This document shows, in pieces, positions 17,687-26,740 of a stretch of DNA of 56,818 bases. This stretch comes from Desulfosporosinus sp. I2 (lineage in GTDB: Bacteria > Bacillota > Desulfitobacteriia > Desulfitobacteriales > Desulfitobacteriaceae), in NCBI RefSeq assembly GCF_000960765.1, contig NZ_JYNH01000018.1, positions 1 through 56,818 on the forward strand, given 5' to 3'. Both the position numbers and the translations under genes were made by a program. Below the pieces are notes generated by a model. The model worked only from the letters and a program-made list of their open reading frames with translations. It was not told where the DNA came from and did no database searches. Positions within the stretch are counted from its first letter, which is position 1. Each line of letters starts with the position of its first letter.

Positions 17687-19159
17687 TTAATTTCTTGGTC
17701 CAACAGCTCTATTTCCACCGCCACCTAAGCTAAATCCCCCTGTCGAAGCTTTAGCTGTAGTTGCCGAAGAACTCACTGCAGTAATGACTTCTTGCCCTTC
17801 TTTTATCCCGCTTTTGATTTCTACATTGGTTCCATCATCTAAGCCAAATTCCACTGGTACAAATTGAGGGGTTGTTGTCGCAGTCTTGGAATTATTACCA
17901 GATTGAGTGGCAGGTTCGACTTGACCTGAACTATCTTTAGTAGAAGTTGAGGGAATCATGACTCCTTTTTGAGTCCCTCTGGTCTTGATCGCTTCACTTG
18001 GAACAGTCAGAACATCCTTGGCTTCTGCCACAACGATGTCAATATTGGCATTCATTCCTGAACGAAGCTTATCGCTGGCTTGTTCTACCGCCACCGTGAC
18101 TTTAAACGTGGTAACATTCGAAGCGGTTGTTCCTTGTAGGGCGACTAAGCTCACACTCCCGCTGCTATGCTCATCTGGGTACGCGTCAAGGGTAATATCC
18201 ACTTTCTGACCTATTTTGACCTGAGCAATATCTGCCTGATCAATCGTCGCTGCTACTTCAAGACTACTCCCTGCGCCCTCTGATGGCGTAATCGTGATCA
18301 TTGAATTGTCAGTTGTGTATTGGTACAATTGCAACCCCGTATTGATAACCACTGCATCCGTCGGCGCTAATATTGTAGCTTCTGCTAATTTCGCGTTCGC
18401 ACTGTCAAGCTGAGCTTGTGCCTGAGAGATGTTGGCTTGAGCCGATTGCAGGTCTGCTGCTGTCGGACCAGCCTCTTGTTGACTAATTTTGTATTGCGCC
18501 GACGTGACATCCGCTTGTGCAGCCGCTAAAGCCTGAGCTGCTCCTCCATTTTGCAAATTTTGGGCAGTCCTTAAGGCAGTTAAGGCTTGGGTCAACGAAC
18601 TTTGAGCAGATTGTATAGACGACGTATTTACACTCTGATGTGCCTTAGCTAAAGCATCACTAGTCTGTTCGACATTCTGATTAGCCAGTAAGACCTGGTT
18701 CGCTAAATAGCTTGGATCCGCATTCTGCTGAGCTGTGGTTAAATTCTGTTGTGCTTTAGCGAGTGCCGACTGAGCCTCTGCTTTCGTTTGGGCGTTAAAT
18801 CCATCTTGAAGGGATTGAAGTCTAGCTTGAGCCGTCATTAAATTGGCTTGCTGTTGCACAACGGCTGTCTTAAGAGCCGCATCATCAATCCTAGCAAGAA
18901 CTTGCCCTTTCTTTACAGAATCGCCATCCTTGATATTGAGTTCAACCACCTGTCCTTTGTTTGAGAATTGTAAAGGAATCGAGTGGGGAAAGTTCACCGT
19001 TCCGGTAGCAGTAATCACCTTGCGTACATTTCCTATTTTTACTTTCGAAGTAATGTTTGAGGCCACTACAGGTTTAGCCGTAAACTTCTTATACCCCCAG
19101 TATCCGCCTCCAATAACCAAGACACCTATTACTCCAATCGTCACCCATTTTTTATTCAT
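17687..19159 (-). CDS. MacA-like membrane fusion protein (HlyD/RND-type adaptor)
   Basis: 490 aa, ATG at 19159. One N-terminal membrane helix (about residues 7-24) anchors it. A lipoyl half-motif (FSNKGQVVELNIKDGDSVKKGQVLARID, about 66-94) is followed by a long Ala/Gln-rich coiled-coil hairpin (about 95-265), the second lipoyl half (ATILAPTDAVVINTGL) and beta-barrel regions. A Ser/Thr-rich linker and a glycine-rich tail (STGGFSLGGGGN) close it. The coiled coil is unusually rich in Ala-Gln pairs. It should couple the MacB-like permease to substrate outside the membrane. Confidence 0.92.
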   Translation of the reverse strand: MNKKWVTIGVIGVLVIGGGYWGYKKFTAKPVVASNITSKVKIGNVRKVITATGTVNFPHSIPLQFSNKGQVVELNIKDGDSVKKGQVLARIDDAALKTAVVQQQANLMTAQARLQSLQDGFNAQTKAEAQSALAKAQQNLTTAQQNADPSYLANQVLLANQNVEQTSDALAKAHQSVNTSSIQSAQSSLTQALTALRTAQNLQNGGAAQALAAAQADVTSAQYKISQQEAGPTAADLQSAQANISQAQAQLDSANAKLAEATILAPTDAVVINTGLQLYQYTTDNSMITITPSEGAGSSLEVAATIDQADIAQVKIGQKVDITLDAYPDEHSSGSVSLVALQGTTASNVTTFKVTVAVEQASDKLRSGMNANIDIVVAEAKDVLTVPSEAIKTRGTQKGVMIPSTSTKDSSGQVEPATQSGNNSKTATTTPQFVPVEFGLDDGTNVEIKSGIKEGQEVITAVSSSATTAKASTGGFSLGGGGNRAVGPRN

Positions 19160-19344
19160 ACTCGTTTCCCCTTTTCTCCCTTTACTCTAAAAAACAATCC
19201 TACGCTCAAATACACTTAGGTGTAAGGCCACAAATCTCACGTAAAAACAGTAGTCTTAGTGAAGATATCATAAATTAATCTTGCTAAGGATACCACAGTA
19301 TTATGGTCAAACAACGAAGATCATCTTAAGAAGTTGTTAAGGAG

Positions 19345-20940
19345 TTACTCCTTTAGCATCTTTGGTTTTATCGGCAATAAAATCTTAAAACGACTTCCGA
19401 CGCCTGATTTACTCTCAACTTGAATAATGCCACCATGTGCTTGAATAAATTCCTTGGCAATTGCAAGTCCCAGGCCCGTTCCTCCGCTTTCCCGCTCTCG
19501 CGCTTTATCTACGCGGTAAAAACGATTAAAGATATACTCAAGTTCTTCTTCCGGAATACCATCTCCTGAATCTTCGACAGTGACTTGTACCCAGCCACTG
19601 GAACTATCCCGATCCGTTTCTTGATTATTATTCACTAAATTTGCTTGCTTGATTTCTGCTCTTTCTACCTTTTCCCCCTTACGTCGGAAAACATCCCGCA
19701 AACGATGCTTGTTCTCGGATATAAGTGTTCCGTCTTCTGCGCTTCTTTCAGCCTCCTCCAGTAATAAACGGAGAGTTCCACCGGGTGGAGTATGCAAAAG
19801 AGCATTCCCAATTAGGTTAACCAAGACCTGGGTTAAACGATCTGGGTCGCCAATAATTTCTGGTGCATATCCCAAAATTTCAACCGTCAACTTGCGTTCT
19901 TCAAATTCGATGGCAAATTGTTCCGTTATTCGTTCCACTAATTGCCTAAGATCGACTTTTTTAAACGCCATTGGTAACTTACCGGCTTCGGCTAGGCTTA
20001 ACTGCTGAAGATCTCGAACCAAACGAATGAGTCTCAAAGTCTCATCCTGAATGGGTAATATGGTTTCTGGTGTAGAGGGTAGGACCCCTTCCTGGATCGA
20101 TTCTAATTTCCCGAGAATGACCGCCAGCGGGGTTCGCAGTTCATGGGCAATATCTGCCACCATATTGCGCCTCACTTCCTCATTGCGGGTCAATTGTTCC
20201 GTCATCCGGTTGAAGTCCCGAGCCAAGATTTCTATATCTCCGTTCCCTTTCACATTAACCCTTGAGGAAAGATCTCCTTTACTAACGTTCCGGACGGCTT
20301 CCATTAAATGGTTTAACGGCTTTGTAAAATGTCGGGTCAACAGCATACCCAAAAAAAGTGCCACCAGAGACGTGATAACTAATCCGATGATCATTGCTTG
20401 AACTATCGAGGTTCCTATGGTTTTAGCAAGTTTGGAATTACTGGTGTTTAGGCGATTATCTTGCCAGTAATATCCCACTGTCTGGTTTTTAACTTTAATC
20501 TCATCCCATTGCTTTGTGATTTTATTGTCTGAGGGAAATTGAGAAAGAGGTTTGCCAAGATCTTTATTAAGGGAGTCGCTCACGACTTTTTGGTCTAGGT
20601 CGAATACCCAAAAGCGTGGACCCTCGCGTTGAGGTCGACTAATTTTCAGATCCGGTTCTGTTACAGTTCGTGTCGCTGGAATTCCCTCCACAAAGGGCCC
20701 AAATCTCCGTTCTGCCTCAATAATCTTCGTAACGTAGCCCTGAACTCCATCCCAGTTACCATGGGCCTCATAATAACCACTCAAAAGCCGATTCCAGCTT
20801 TCTCCATAGGCTTGCTGAACATAGGTTTCAGCATGCCCGAGTAAAGCTTGAGTCGACAATAAGGCAATCGCAGTAAAGACAATCGCCATAAAAAAGACCA
20901 TACTCATAAGTGCCATAATAAACTTCCGTCGCAGTGTCAC
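19345..20940 (-). CDS. Sensor histidine kinase (HAMP, HisKA, HATPase)
   Basis: 531 aa, GTG start overlapping the response regulator stop by 4 bp. Membrane segments at about 8-31 and 177-203 enclose an extracellular sensor of about 145 residues. HAMP follows (204-256), then the phosphoacceptor His266 in DIAHELRTPLAVI, and the ATP-binding domain with N box (VNLIGNALLHTPPGG), G1 (VEDSGDGIPEEELEYIF), and GGTGLGLAI. An insertion of about 45 charged residues sits between the N box and G1. It probably controls the MacAB-like genes just downstream, in response to a membrane-active compound or envelope stress. Confidence 0.93.
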   Translation of the reverse strand: MTLRRKFIMALMSMVFFMAIVFTAIALLSTQALLGHAETYVQQAYGESWNRLLSGYYEAHGNWDGVQGYVTKIIEAERRFGPFVEGIPATRTVTEPDLKISRPQREGPRFWVFDLDQKVVSDSLNKDLGKPLSQFPSDNKITKQWDEIKVKNQTVGYYWQDNRLNTSNSKLAKTIGTSIVQAMIIGLVITSLVALFLGMLLTRHFTKPLNHLMEAVRNVSKGDLSSRVNVKGNGDIEILARDFNRMTEQLTRNEEVRRNMVADIAHELRTPLAVILGKLESIQEGVLPSTPETILPIQDETLRLIRLVRDLQQLSLAEAGKLPMAFKKVDLRQLVERITEQFAIEFEERKLTVEILGYAPEIIGDPDRLTQVLVNLIGNALLHTPPGGTLRLLLEEAERSAEDGTLISENKHRLRDVFRRKGEKVERAEIKQANLVNNNQETDRDSSSGWVQVTVEDSGDGIPEEELEYIFNRFYRVDKARERESGGTGLGLAIAKEFIQAHGGIIQVESKSGVGSRFKILLPIKPKMLKE

Positions 20941-21623
20941 AGGCCTTCACCAAACCGATACCCTACGCCAAATACCGTTTCTACATACTTGGGGTCGCTC
21001 GGATTATCCTCTATTTTCTTACGCAAATTTGAGACATGCGTATCAATCGAGCGCTCGTAATAGAGATACTCCTCCCCCATCGCCTGACGTAAGAGTTGTA
21101 AGCGACTATAAACCGTACCAGGGCGTGAAGCGAGCAAATGGAGAATGTTGAATTCCGTGGGTGTTAGAAATATCTCGTGCCCCCTTTTCAAAACTTTGTG
21201 GCTTGAGACATCCAAGCTCAGTTCACCTCGGATTAAGAGGGAAGAGGCCGCTTCCTGTGAAACTCCAGAAGAACGCCGCAACACAGTTTTGATCCGTGCC
21301 GCCAATTCTCGAAGGCTAAATGGCTTGACAATATAATCGTCAGCTCCAAATTCCAAGCCCAAGACTCGGTCAATTTCTTCCGATTTTGCTGTAAGCATGA
21401 TTATTGGGATCGTACTCGTCTCACGCAAACGTTTGCACATTTCCAATCCGCTCATTCCTGGCAACATCCAATCCAACAGAACAAGATCCGGTTTTTCGCG
21501 TTCAATAAGTTGCATGCCATCAAGACCGTTGACCGCCGTAAGAACCGTAAATCCTTCCCTGTAAAGATAATCTCTAACCAATGTTAATATTTCCGGTTCA
21601 TCATCCACTAAAATTAGTTTCAT
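20937..21623 (-). CDS. OmpR/PhoB-family response regulator
   Basis: 228 aa. The receiver domain has Asp7-Asp8, phosphoacceptor Asp51 (LLDWMLPGMSG) and the Lys in MLTAKS. The C-terminal winged helix shows GHEIFLTPTEFNILHLLASRPGTVYSR and YERSIDTHVSNLRKKI...VFGVGYRF. It is the first gene of a five-gene operon (regulator, kinase, adaptor, ATPase, permease), and so is likely to activate it. Confidence 0.95.
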   Translation of the reverse strand: MKLILVDDEPEILTLVRDYLYREGFTVLTAVNGLDGMQLIEREKPDLVLLDWMLPGMSGLEMCKRLRETSTIPIIMLTAKSEEIDRVLGLEFGADDYIVKPFSLRELAARIKTVLRRSSGVSQEAASSLLIRGELSLDVSSHKVLKRGHEIFLTPTEFNILHLLASRPGTVYSRLQLLRQAMGEEYLYYERSIDTHVSNLRKKIEDNPSDPKYVETVFGVGYRFGEGL

Positions 21624-21857
21624 TAACGTTCGGCGAACAAACCCCCAGCGTCTTTCAGTGGTTGTTCATCCGCCTTCTCTCCTTACTTGTTTGATTTATA
21701 ATAAAAATCTAATGTCTAACCGCCACTCTAACACAGGATCTAGCAATCCAAGGCAATGTTTTAATCTTGAATACTTTGTCATTAAGTATATAAGCTAAAT
21801 TTCAGATGTATCTAGGGAAGATCTCAAGATCTTATGAAGATTCAAGTTCTATTATAG

Positions 21858-21899
21858 AAGAATACCCTCGCTTAAGCTATCTTAAACGAGGGTATTCTT
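21858..21899 (-). terminator. Terminator after marR
   Basis: AAGAATACCCTCG (21858-21870) pairs with CGAGGGTATTCTT (21887-21899), extended inside by TTAAG/CTTAA; it begins 6 nt after the stop at 21905. It may also shield the regulator operon promoter. Confidence 0.75.
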
Positions 21900-21904
21900 A
21901 ACGA

Positions 21905-22342
21905 CTACTTTAACTCCATCCGCTGAGTCAAAAGCACTAAGCTCTGTAACAATTCTTCGTATTCTAAATTTGCGTAATCCTGGATTACTTCCCCGAGAAA
22001 ACTTTGGCGCTCTGCAATCACGGCTTCGAGAACTTCATTCCCTCTTGCCAATAAATGCAACTTAACAACTCTCCGATCCTTGTCATCACGCACCCGTTCA
22101 ACCAGTTCCGACCGTTCCATCCTGTCAGCCAAATCAGTCGCTGTGCTACAAGCAACAAATAAGTTTTTACACAAATCTCCCATTGTCAAAGGCCCTATTT
22201 CCCGAATGGTTAAGAGTACATTGAACTGAAGTGCAGAAATCTCCATGTCCATTAGAATCGATCGACCGCGCTTAAACAAAATAGTATTGGCACGTCTCAA
22301 GGTTTCCTCTAACTGTTTTGTCAATTCTTCGGTTGGTGCCAT
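21905..22342 (-). CDS. MarR family transcriptional regulator
   Basis: 145 aa, ATG at 22342 with GGGGGG about 8 nt upstream. The fold is recognised from LTKQLEETLRRANTILF, FNVLLTIREIGPLTMGDLCKNLFVACSTATDLADRMERSELVERVRDDKDRRVVKLHL, with the wing DDKDRR intact. It stands alone between two terminator-like hairpins; no obvious divergent target. The GerMN gene upstream and the kinase operon downstream are separately transcribed, so its regulon is unknown. Confidence 0.92.
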   Translation of the reverse strand: MAPTEELTKQLEETLRRANTILFKRGRSILMDMEISALQFNVLLTIREIGPLTMGDLCKNLFVACSTATDLADRMERSELVERVRDDKDRRVVKLHLLARGNEVLEAVIAERQSFLGEVIQDYANLEYEELLQSLVLLTQRMELK

Positions 22343-22453
22343 CTCAACTCACCCCCCATTAACTTAACCATATAGTTGATTTTAACATAAATTAGCAGCT
22401 TGTACATCTAAAACATAACCAAAAGGATAACCAACAGCCCACCGGCAGATTAA

Positions 22454-22491
22454 AAGACGGCTCTTAGTTCCACTTAATGGAACTAAAAGCC
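22454..22491 (-). terminator. Terminator hairpin downstream of element B
   Basis: GGCTCTTAGTTCCA (22459-22472) pairs with TGGAACTAAAAGCC (22478-22491), one mismatch, and is followed on the minus strand by GTCTTTTA. It would end a transcript that runs from the GerMN gene through element B. Confidence 0.65.
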
Positions 22492-22543
22492 GCCCCTTCG
22501 TCTTCTTTCTTCTATCTTCTATCTTCTTTCTCCCCTTGCCCCA

Positions 22544-22807
22544 GAGGGTCGCGATCACACGGCGTGAACGCCTCTGCGTGAGTCGTAGCCAAACTCGGCT
22601 TTAATCCGCTTTCTTAAAGCGGGACGGGAAACAAGGACGTTTCCCGCCGGCCATGCGACAAGGATGTCGCTTTGGCCGGGAATCCCGCCCGCTTCCATAA
22701 CGGATTAAAGCCCTAGTTTGGCACGACGAACGTATGGCTGAGCGAGTGTGACGCGACCCTCCCCACGACGAGCGCACGGCTGAACAAGTGTGACGCGAAC
22801 CCTCCCC
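22544..22807. repeat. Large palindromic element B (structured) with a tandem 43-bp end duplication
   Basis: Outer arms of about 60 nt (from 22544) pair with the region ending at 22761, with few mismatches. Internal plus-strand hairpins: CGGGAAAC-AAGGAC-GTTTCCCG (22625-22646) and GCGAC-AAGGAT-GTCGC (22655-22670), the latter in a perfect CCGGCCA/TGGCCGG stem. The right arm is present twice in tandem (22721-22764 and 22765-22807, about 85% identical). It begins 28 nt after the stop of the GerMN gene. Same architecture as elements A and C. Confidence 0.75.
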
Positions 22808-22834
22808 AAGTGTCTCGCGACTCTCGCTACTCTC

Positions 22835-23575
22835 TTAGGTGGAGCTTGGTGGGTAATTAAAGAGATTGATTGAACTTGGTGAATCTGGAAGTGCTCCGTT
22901 TTTGAGGCTACTTGGTGCTGTTACTCCTAAACCCGTGCTGTTATTAGTACCGGTACCTAGACTTGGGACAGTTTTCTGATCCGAAACAGCTCCTTTAACT
23001 AAGCTCGCTTTGAATTTCAGCTGTGTCGCATCGACTGTTCCATACTTAGTTATCGGTTTTCCTTCAACACGAATTTGGACTTGGTTAATCGTCGAAAATT
23101 GGGTCAAGGTGTTGACAAGCCCATATAGCACGACTTCCGGTGAAACCTTAGAATTTGTGGTTAGAAACTCTTTACTTAAATCAACAATCGCCACGTTGTC
23201 TTTGAGTGCTATATCTAAGAGAGCTGTAGCAGTCGAAACAGAACTTTGCATCGTCCCTTTTGTAATAGGTCCTTTTAACCACTGGTTAACAGTCTCTCTC
23301 GCTAAACTTACGGTCTTAGGCAAAGTTCGCTCTTCTTTCACCAAAAATTTCCCAGTCGAATCCGCAAAGTAAAGTGCCACTGTTTTTCCCTCTCCTGGGG
23401 TTGTGGTTGCAGGAAGACTAGCGTTTTTATCCCCATTTACACCGATCCAATCTGCAATAGAACCTGAGGTTCCGTCCTTTTGGACTAACGTCTCTAACGT
23501 TCCACAGCCTGTCATAAGAATTAAGCTGAGGAGAACAACCCCAATCATTAGACAATTACGTAACCCTATTCTCAT
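22835..23575 (-). CDS. GerMN-domain lipoprotein (spore germination/sporulation type)
   Basis: 246 aa, ATG at 23575 after GGAGGGG. The signal peptide ends in a lipobox LMTGC with Cys24. The GerMN domain covers about residues 65-205 (TVALYFADSTGKFLVKEERTLPKTV, ARETVNQWLKGPI, LLDIALKDNVAIVDLSKEF, VLYGLVNTLTQFSTINQVQIRVEGKPI). The C-terminal 40 residues are low complexity (Ser/Pro/Asn). GerM proteins are needed for sporulation and germination in Bacillus, but single GerMN lipoproteins also occur in other envelope roles. Element B lies directly downstream. Confidence 0.9.
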   Translation of the reverse strand: MRIGLRNCLMIGVVLLSLILMTGCGTLETLVQKDGTSGSIADWIGVNGDKNASLPATTTPGEGKTVALYFADSTGKFLVKEERTLPKTVSLARETVNQWLKGPITKGTMQSSVSTATALLDIALKDNVAIVDLSKEFLTTNSKVSPEVVLYGLVNTLTQFSTINQVQIRVEGKPITKYGTVDATQLKFKASLVKGAVSDQKTVPSLGTGTNNSTGLGVTAPSSLKNGALPDSPSSINLFNYPPSST

Positions 23576-23838
23576 TTTTTCTGCCCCTCCCTCAGACGAA
23601 TTTTTAGGATGGTTTACTAGGCCTCACTTCTTATGCTTAACTTATGCTTTGTTTCTAAAAATAGTACAAGTACCTGCCTGCCAGCAAACTAAAAAGAAGC
23701 CGTCAAGGCTAAGCCTTAACAAACTTCTCATCAATCTTTCAGGAAAATTATATTGTGCACAGACAACCTTATCGCTGTATAAAGTGCGACTCTGGACCAT
23801 AAATATGGGTATCGTGATGTTCCAGAAAGGAGCTCCTC

Positions 23839-24579
23839 ATGCAAGATATGTTTGAAATTGTCTGGATAAGTATGATTGCTGGACTGGCAACCACATTGGG
23901 TAGTGTACTTGTCCTCTTATTTGGCAAGCCAAAAGAACGCATCCTTGCCTGCCTCTTAGCCGGGGCCGGAGGGGTTATGCTTGCAGTCGTATGCGTTGAT
24001 TTGTTACCCAACGCTTGGAAGATCGGACCCCCGCTTCAAGTTGGTTTGGGTGTTGCCTTGGGCCTCCTCTTCATGTACCTGGCAGACAATCGACTTAATC
24101 TCTCGGATAACACGCTCCCTTTATCTCGACGTCAACGGTTAAAAAGGATCGGTCTTTTAGTCGCGACTGGAATAGCGTTACATGATATCCCAGAAGGCAT
24201 GGCTATCGCAGTTAGCCAAGAAGCTGTACCAGGTCTAGGTTATCTTATCTTTATCGGTATTACATTACATAATCTACCCGAAGGAATGGCCACGACGGCA
24301 CCGTTAATTATGGCCCAAATCCGATGGTGGAAAATTCTTCTTCTTAACATCGGAATTGCCTTTTTCACCCCGCTGGGCGCCTTGCTTGGGCTCTTCGCTC
24401 TTGCAGGCGTGCAAAACTCTCTCACGTTTTTTCTATCCTTTGCCGCAGGAGCGATGCTGTTTCTCGTCTTTGCTGAGCTAATGCCCCTCTCTCGTGAACG
24501 GCACCCCCATTACGCACTGTTGGGTGGAACGATCGGATTTGTCGTATTTACGTTGATTAGCGTGTTGCTTCCAGCTTAA
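23839..24579 (+). CDS. ZIP family divalent metal transporter (ZupT-like)
   Basis: 246 aa, ATG at 23839 after AAAGGAG. About eight membrane helices. The metal-binding signatures HDIPEGMAIAVSQ (TM4) and HNLPEGMATTAP (TM5) are intact, with a charged cytoplasmic loop (PLSRRQRLKR) between TM3 and TM4. Imports Zn2+ or a related cation. It is convergent with the SGNH-like gene, their stop codons being 1 nt apart. Confidence 0.93.
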   Translation: MQDMFEIVWISMIAGLATTLGSVLVLLFGKPKERILACLLAGAGGVMLAVVCVDLLPNAWKIGPPLQVGLGVALGLLFMYLADNRLNLSDNTLPLSRRQRLKRIGLLVATGIALHDIPEGMAIAVSQEAVPGLGYLIFIGITLHNLPEGMATTAPLIMAQIRWWKILLLNIGIAFFTPLGALLGLFALAGVQNSLTFFLSFAAGAMLFLVFAELMPLSRERHPHYALLGGTIGFVVFTLISVLLPA

Positions 24580-24580
24580 C

Positions 24581-25273
24581 TTATTTGAGGATTTGGGCTG
24601 CGTAGTCGCCCATTGCTTTGTACCCTTTGGCATTTGGATACTTCCCATCTATCGTTAAACCATCTAAGTATTTTCCTTCTGAGTCAAACAGTACGGAAGA
24701 AAAATCCAACGTTAAGATTTTCCCCTCCTGTGCGTAACGTAGTTCCCAAGTTCTTGTCTCTAGAATGCTTTTTTGAAATCCGGGATATCCGATCGGAAGG
24801 GCCAGAACAGGAATAATGTGATTTGATTTAGCCTTTTCGACGATTCCAGTAATATTCGTTTGGACGTCTTTGAGAGGCACACCCTGAATGGCATCCCCAA
24901 TTCCAGCAAAAATAATCACCCTACCTGGTTGCTCTGCTACAACATCTGTATCAAAGCGATTAAGTAGGTCTTTCGCCGTTTGCATTACTTTTCCCTTATT
25001 GACCACAGATACCTGAAGAACTTCCCCTGTACGCTGAGTCCAGGAATACTTCGGGTCCAAGGGGTATCCTAAGGTAAACGAATCTCCTAAAGCGACAATC
25101 TTAGAATTGGTAAGGGTTGAAGCAGAATTCGTTACTGTAGCCCCAGTTCCTGTTTGTCCCACAGGGACTTTGCTACTGGGACCCCAAATTCCGAAATATC
25201 CTGTAATCAATACAATTAGGGCTAGCCCAACTGCCATTTGTATCAAGCGTATTTCTGACCGATATGTACGCAT
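24581..25273 (-). CDS. SGNH/GDSL hydrolase-like exported protein, catalytic His replaced
   Basis: 230 aa from ATG at 25273 (GAGAGGAGG 7 nt upstream); the longer frame to 25315 has no ribosome site. An N-terminal helix (about residues 10-29) is a signal anchor, followed by a Ser/Thr/Gly linker. Block I is IVALGDSFTLGY with Ser65; block III is IIFAGIGDAIQ, where the usual Asn of GxND is Asp. The C-terminal block V reads DGKYPNAKGYKAMGDY where DGxHPNxxGY is expected, so the catalytic His is a Tyr (TAT rather than CAT). Activity is therefore doubtful. SGNH members act on acyl or glycan esters. Confidence 0.85.
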   Translation of the reverse strand: MRTYRSEIRLIQMAVGLALIVLITGYFGIWGPSSKVPVGQTGTGATVTNSASTLTNSKIVALGDSFTLGYPLDPKYSWTQRTGEVLQVSVVNKGKVMQTAKDLLNRFDTDVVAEQPGRVIIFAGIGDAIQGVPLKDVQTNITGIVEKAKSNHIIPVLALPIGYPGFQKSILETRTWELRYAQEGKILTLDFSSVLFDSEGKYLDGLTIDGKYPNAKGYKAMGDYAAQILK

Positions 25274-25427
25274 ATGAATTCCTCCTCTCATAAAATATTC
25301 TACATCGTTAGCCACTTTCCTTCAAGCTTATCGAAATGCACTGATTCTCACTTGTCTTAAGGAAAGCGGGATACACCAGTGTGCCTTTCAACGCATATTT
25401 TGTATAAGGAAAAAAGGAGGTAGCCTT

Positions 25428-25910
25428 ATGAATTACATTAACAAGGCTCGAGAATTAGGGGAGGCCCTGTCACAGACTCCTGAGATTCAGGCTTTAAAAG
25501 CTGCAGAAGCTTCTATTATGGCCGATACCCAAAGCCGAGAGGCCTTTAGCCAGTACCAGGAAAAAGAACGCGGAATTGTAACGACCCAAATGATTAGCAA
25601 AGTCATTCCGGAAAAAGAATCGTTAGCCCTTCTTGATCTTAAGATCCGTCTTATCAATAAATACCCTCTCATAAAAGCGTACTTTGTTCAACAACAGAAT
25701 TATGAAAAACTAATGGCCATGGTTAACCTGACCTTAACCACTGCAATGCATGGTATGCCCTCCGCCAATGACCTGCCTATTCCTGAAGAGTTAAAAGGCA
25801 TGGCTCAACAAATCCTTGACAAAATCAGCGGTGGTAATCCCTTGGAAAAGATGCAAATCTCGCCTGAAATGTTACAAGGGATCAAACTCCCTCCAGGCCT
25901 CAAAATGTAA
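25428..25910 (+). CDS. YlbF/YmcA family protein
   Basis: 160 aa, ATG at 25428 after AAAGGAGG. Predicted all-helical, with the family pattern MNYINKARELGEALSQTPEIQALKAAEASI, then AFSQYQEKE and a conserved second helix pair; the C-terminal 50 residues are an extension (Pro-rich, GNPLEKMQISPEMLQG). In Bacillus YlbF, YmcA and YaaT form a complex that modulates RNase Y and sporulation/biofilm phosphorelay. It is followed in the same direction by three unrecognised genes. Confidence 0.88.
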   Translation: MNYINKARELGEALSQTPEIQALKAAEASIMADTQSREAFSQYQEKERGIVTTQMISKVIPEKESLALLDLKIRLINKYPLIKAYFVQQQNYEKLMAMVNLTLTTAMHGMPSANDLPIPEELKGMAQQILDKISGGNPLEKMQISPEMLQGIKLPPGLKM

Positions 25911-25927
25911 AGGAAGTGTGATCAAGA

Positions 25928-26050
25928 GTGCGACCCAATGGTTATCAGGGCCCCTATTTCATTAACGATATCACGCACCCCGTAACCCTAATCGCGTTCT
26001 TAATCGTCATGCTCTTAGGAGTCTGGGTAACTATTTGTGCCTGGTTTTAA
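25928..26050 (+). CDS. Small single-pass membrane protein, 40 aa, unknown
   Basis: GTG at 25928 with AAAGGAAG about 11 nt upstream, ending TAA at 26048-26050. The product is MRPNGYQGPYFINDI... with one strong membrane segment (about residues 19-38, HPVTLIAFLIVMLLGVWV). It lies 17 nt after the ylbF-like gene and 39 nt before the next gene. Composition, ribosome site and position support a real gene; family not recognised. Short hydrophobic proteins of this kind are common among sporulation genes, but nothing here proves that. Confidence 0.6.
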   Translation: MRPNGYQGPYFINDITHPVTLIAFLIVMLLGVWVTICAWF

Positions 26051-26089
26051 ACCTTTAAAGTTCTTATAGATTTGAAAGGAGGAATTGCC

Positions 26090-26740
26090 GTGATCAACCT
26101 AAATGACTGTGCACCTCCGTTGCCGGCAACTCCTTTCTCATTTTCCATCTTAGTTTCAAGCCCCATTCGACGGAATTTACCCTTTTGTCCCGTCAGTGCG
26201 CTTATATTGCCTTTGGCAAAAGCGGACCTTCCTTTTGCATCAATGATTGTGGCAGGCTTAGATGTACTAATGGCATTTCTCTTTAAACGTTCCTTAGCGC
26301 ATCCTCCAAATCTCTCTCAAACGTCCTCAGCTCTATACCCCGTGACTCTAACCATGCCTCAACTGACCCAACTAATGCAGGCCACCCTTGCTGGACAAGT
26401 TCCCATGCCTTCACCGTTACAATCCGTTCCCGGACAAGGATTTGGCCCCGTTGGACCTGACGAACCGCTATTTCCCGATAATTTAAGTGTTTCCCTATTT
26501 ATTTCCGCTCCCTTTGCCCCTTTTGACGGGAGCCCGGATACTTCATTTAGCGTACCATTATTTGAGATTCCAGGAGCACCCGGAAACTTAATTATCGCTC
26601 TCGGCTCTGTGATAGCCCAGTTCTTCATCGAACGTGCCGGAGTGGGCACACCCAATGGAAGTGCTCCCTCGAACCCAGTTTCTAGTATGATAAACTCGAA
26701 GGGAGGATTCTCAAGTGTCACCTCAAATTCAATCATATAA
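26090..26740 (+). CDS. Hypothetical protein rich in Pro, Phe, Ser and small residues
   Basis: 216 aa from GTG at 26090, which has AAAGGAGG 7 nt upstream; codon use looks normal and the frame is open from just before the start. The protein has few charged residues, Pro-rich segments (residues about 100-135, TLTMPQLTQLMQATLAG then SPLQSVPGQGFGPVGPDEP) and two hydrophobic stretches (about 54-70 and 165-185) that may be buried strands rather than helices. An antisense frame at 26359-26787 overlaps but lacks a good ribosome site. No family recognised. Its 3' end overlaps the next gene by 26 bp, so the two are likely translated together. Confidence 0.65.
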   Translation: MINLNDCAPPLPATPFSFSILVSSPIRRNLPFCPVSALILPLAKADLPFASMIVAGLDVLMAFLFKRSLAHPPNLSQTSSALYPVTLTMPQLTQLMQATLAGQVPMPSPLQSVPGQGFGPVGPDEPLFPDNLSVSLFISAPFAPFDGSPDTSFSVPLFEIPGAPGNLIIALGSVIAQFFIERAGVGTPNGSAPSNPVSSMINSKGGFSSVTSNSII

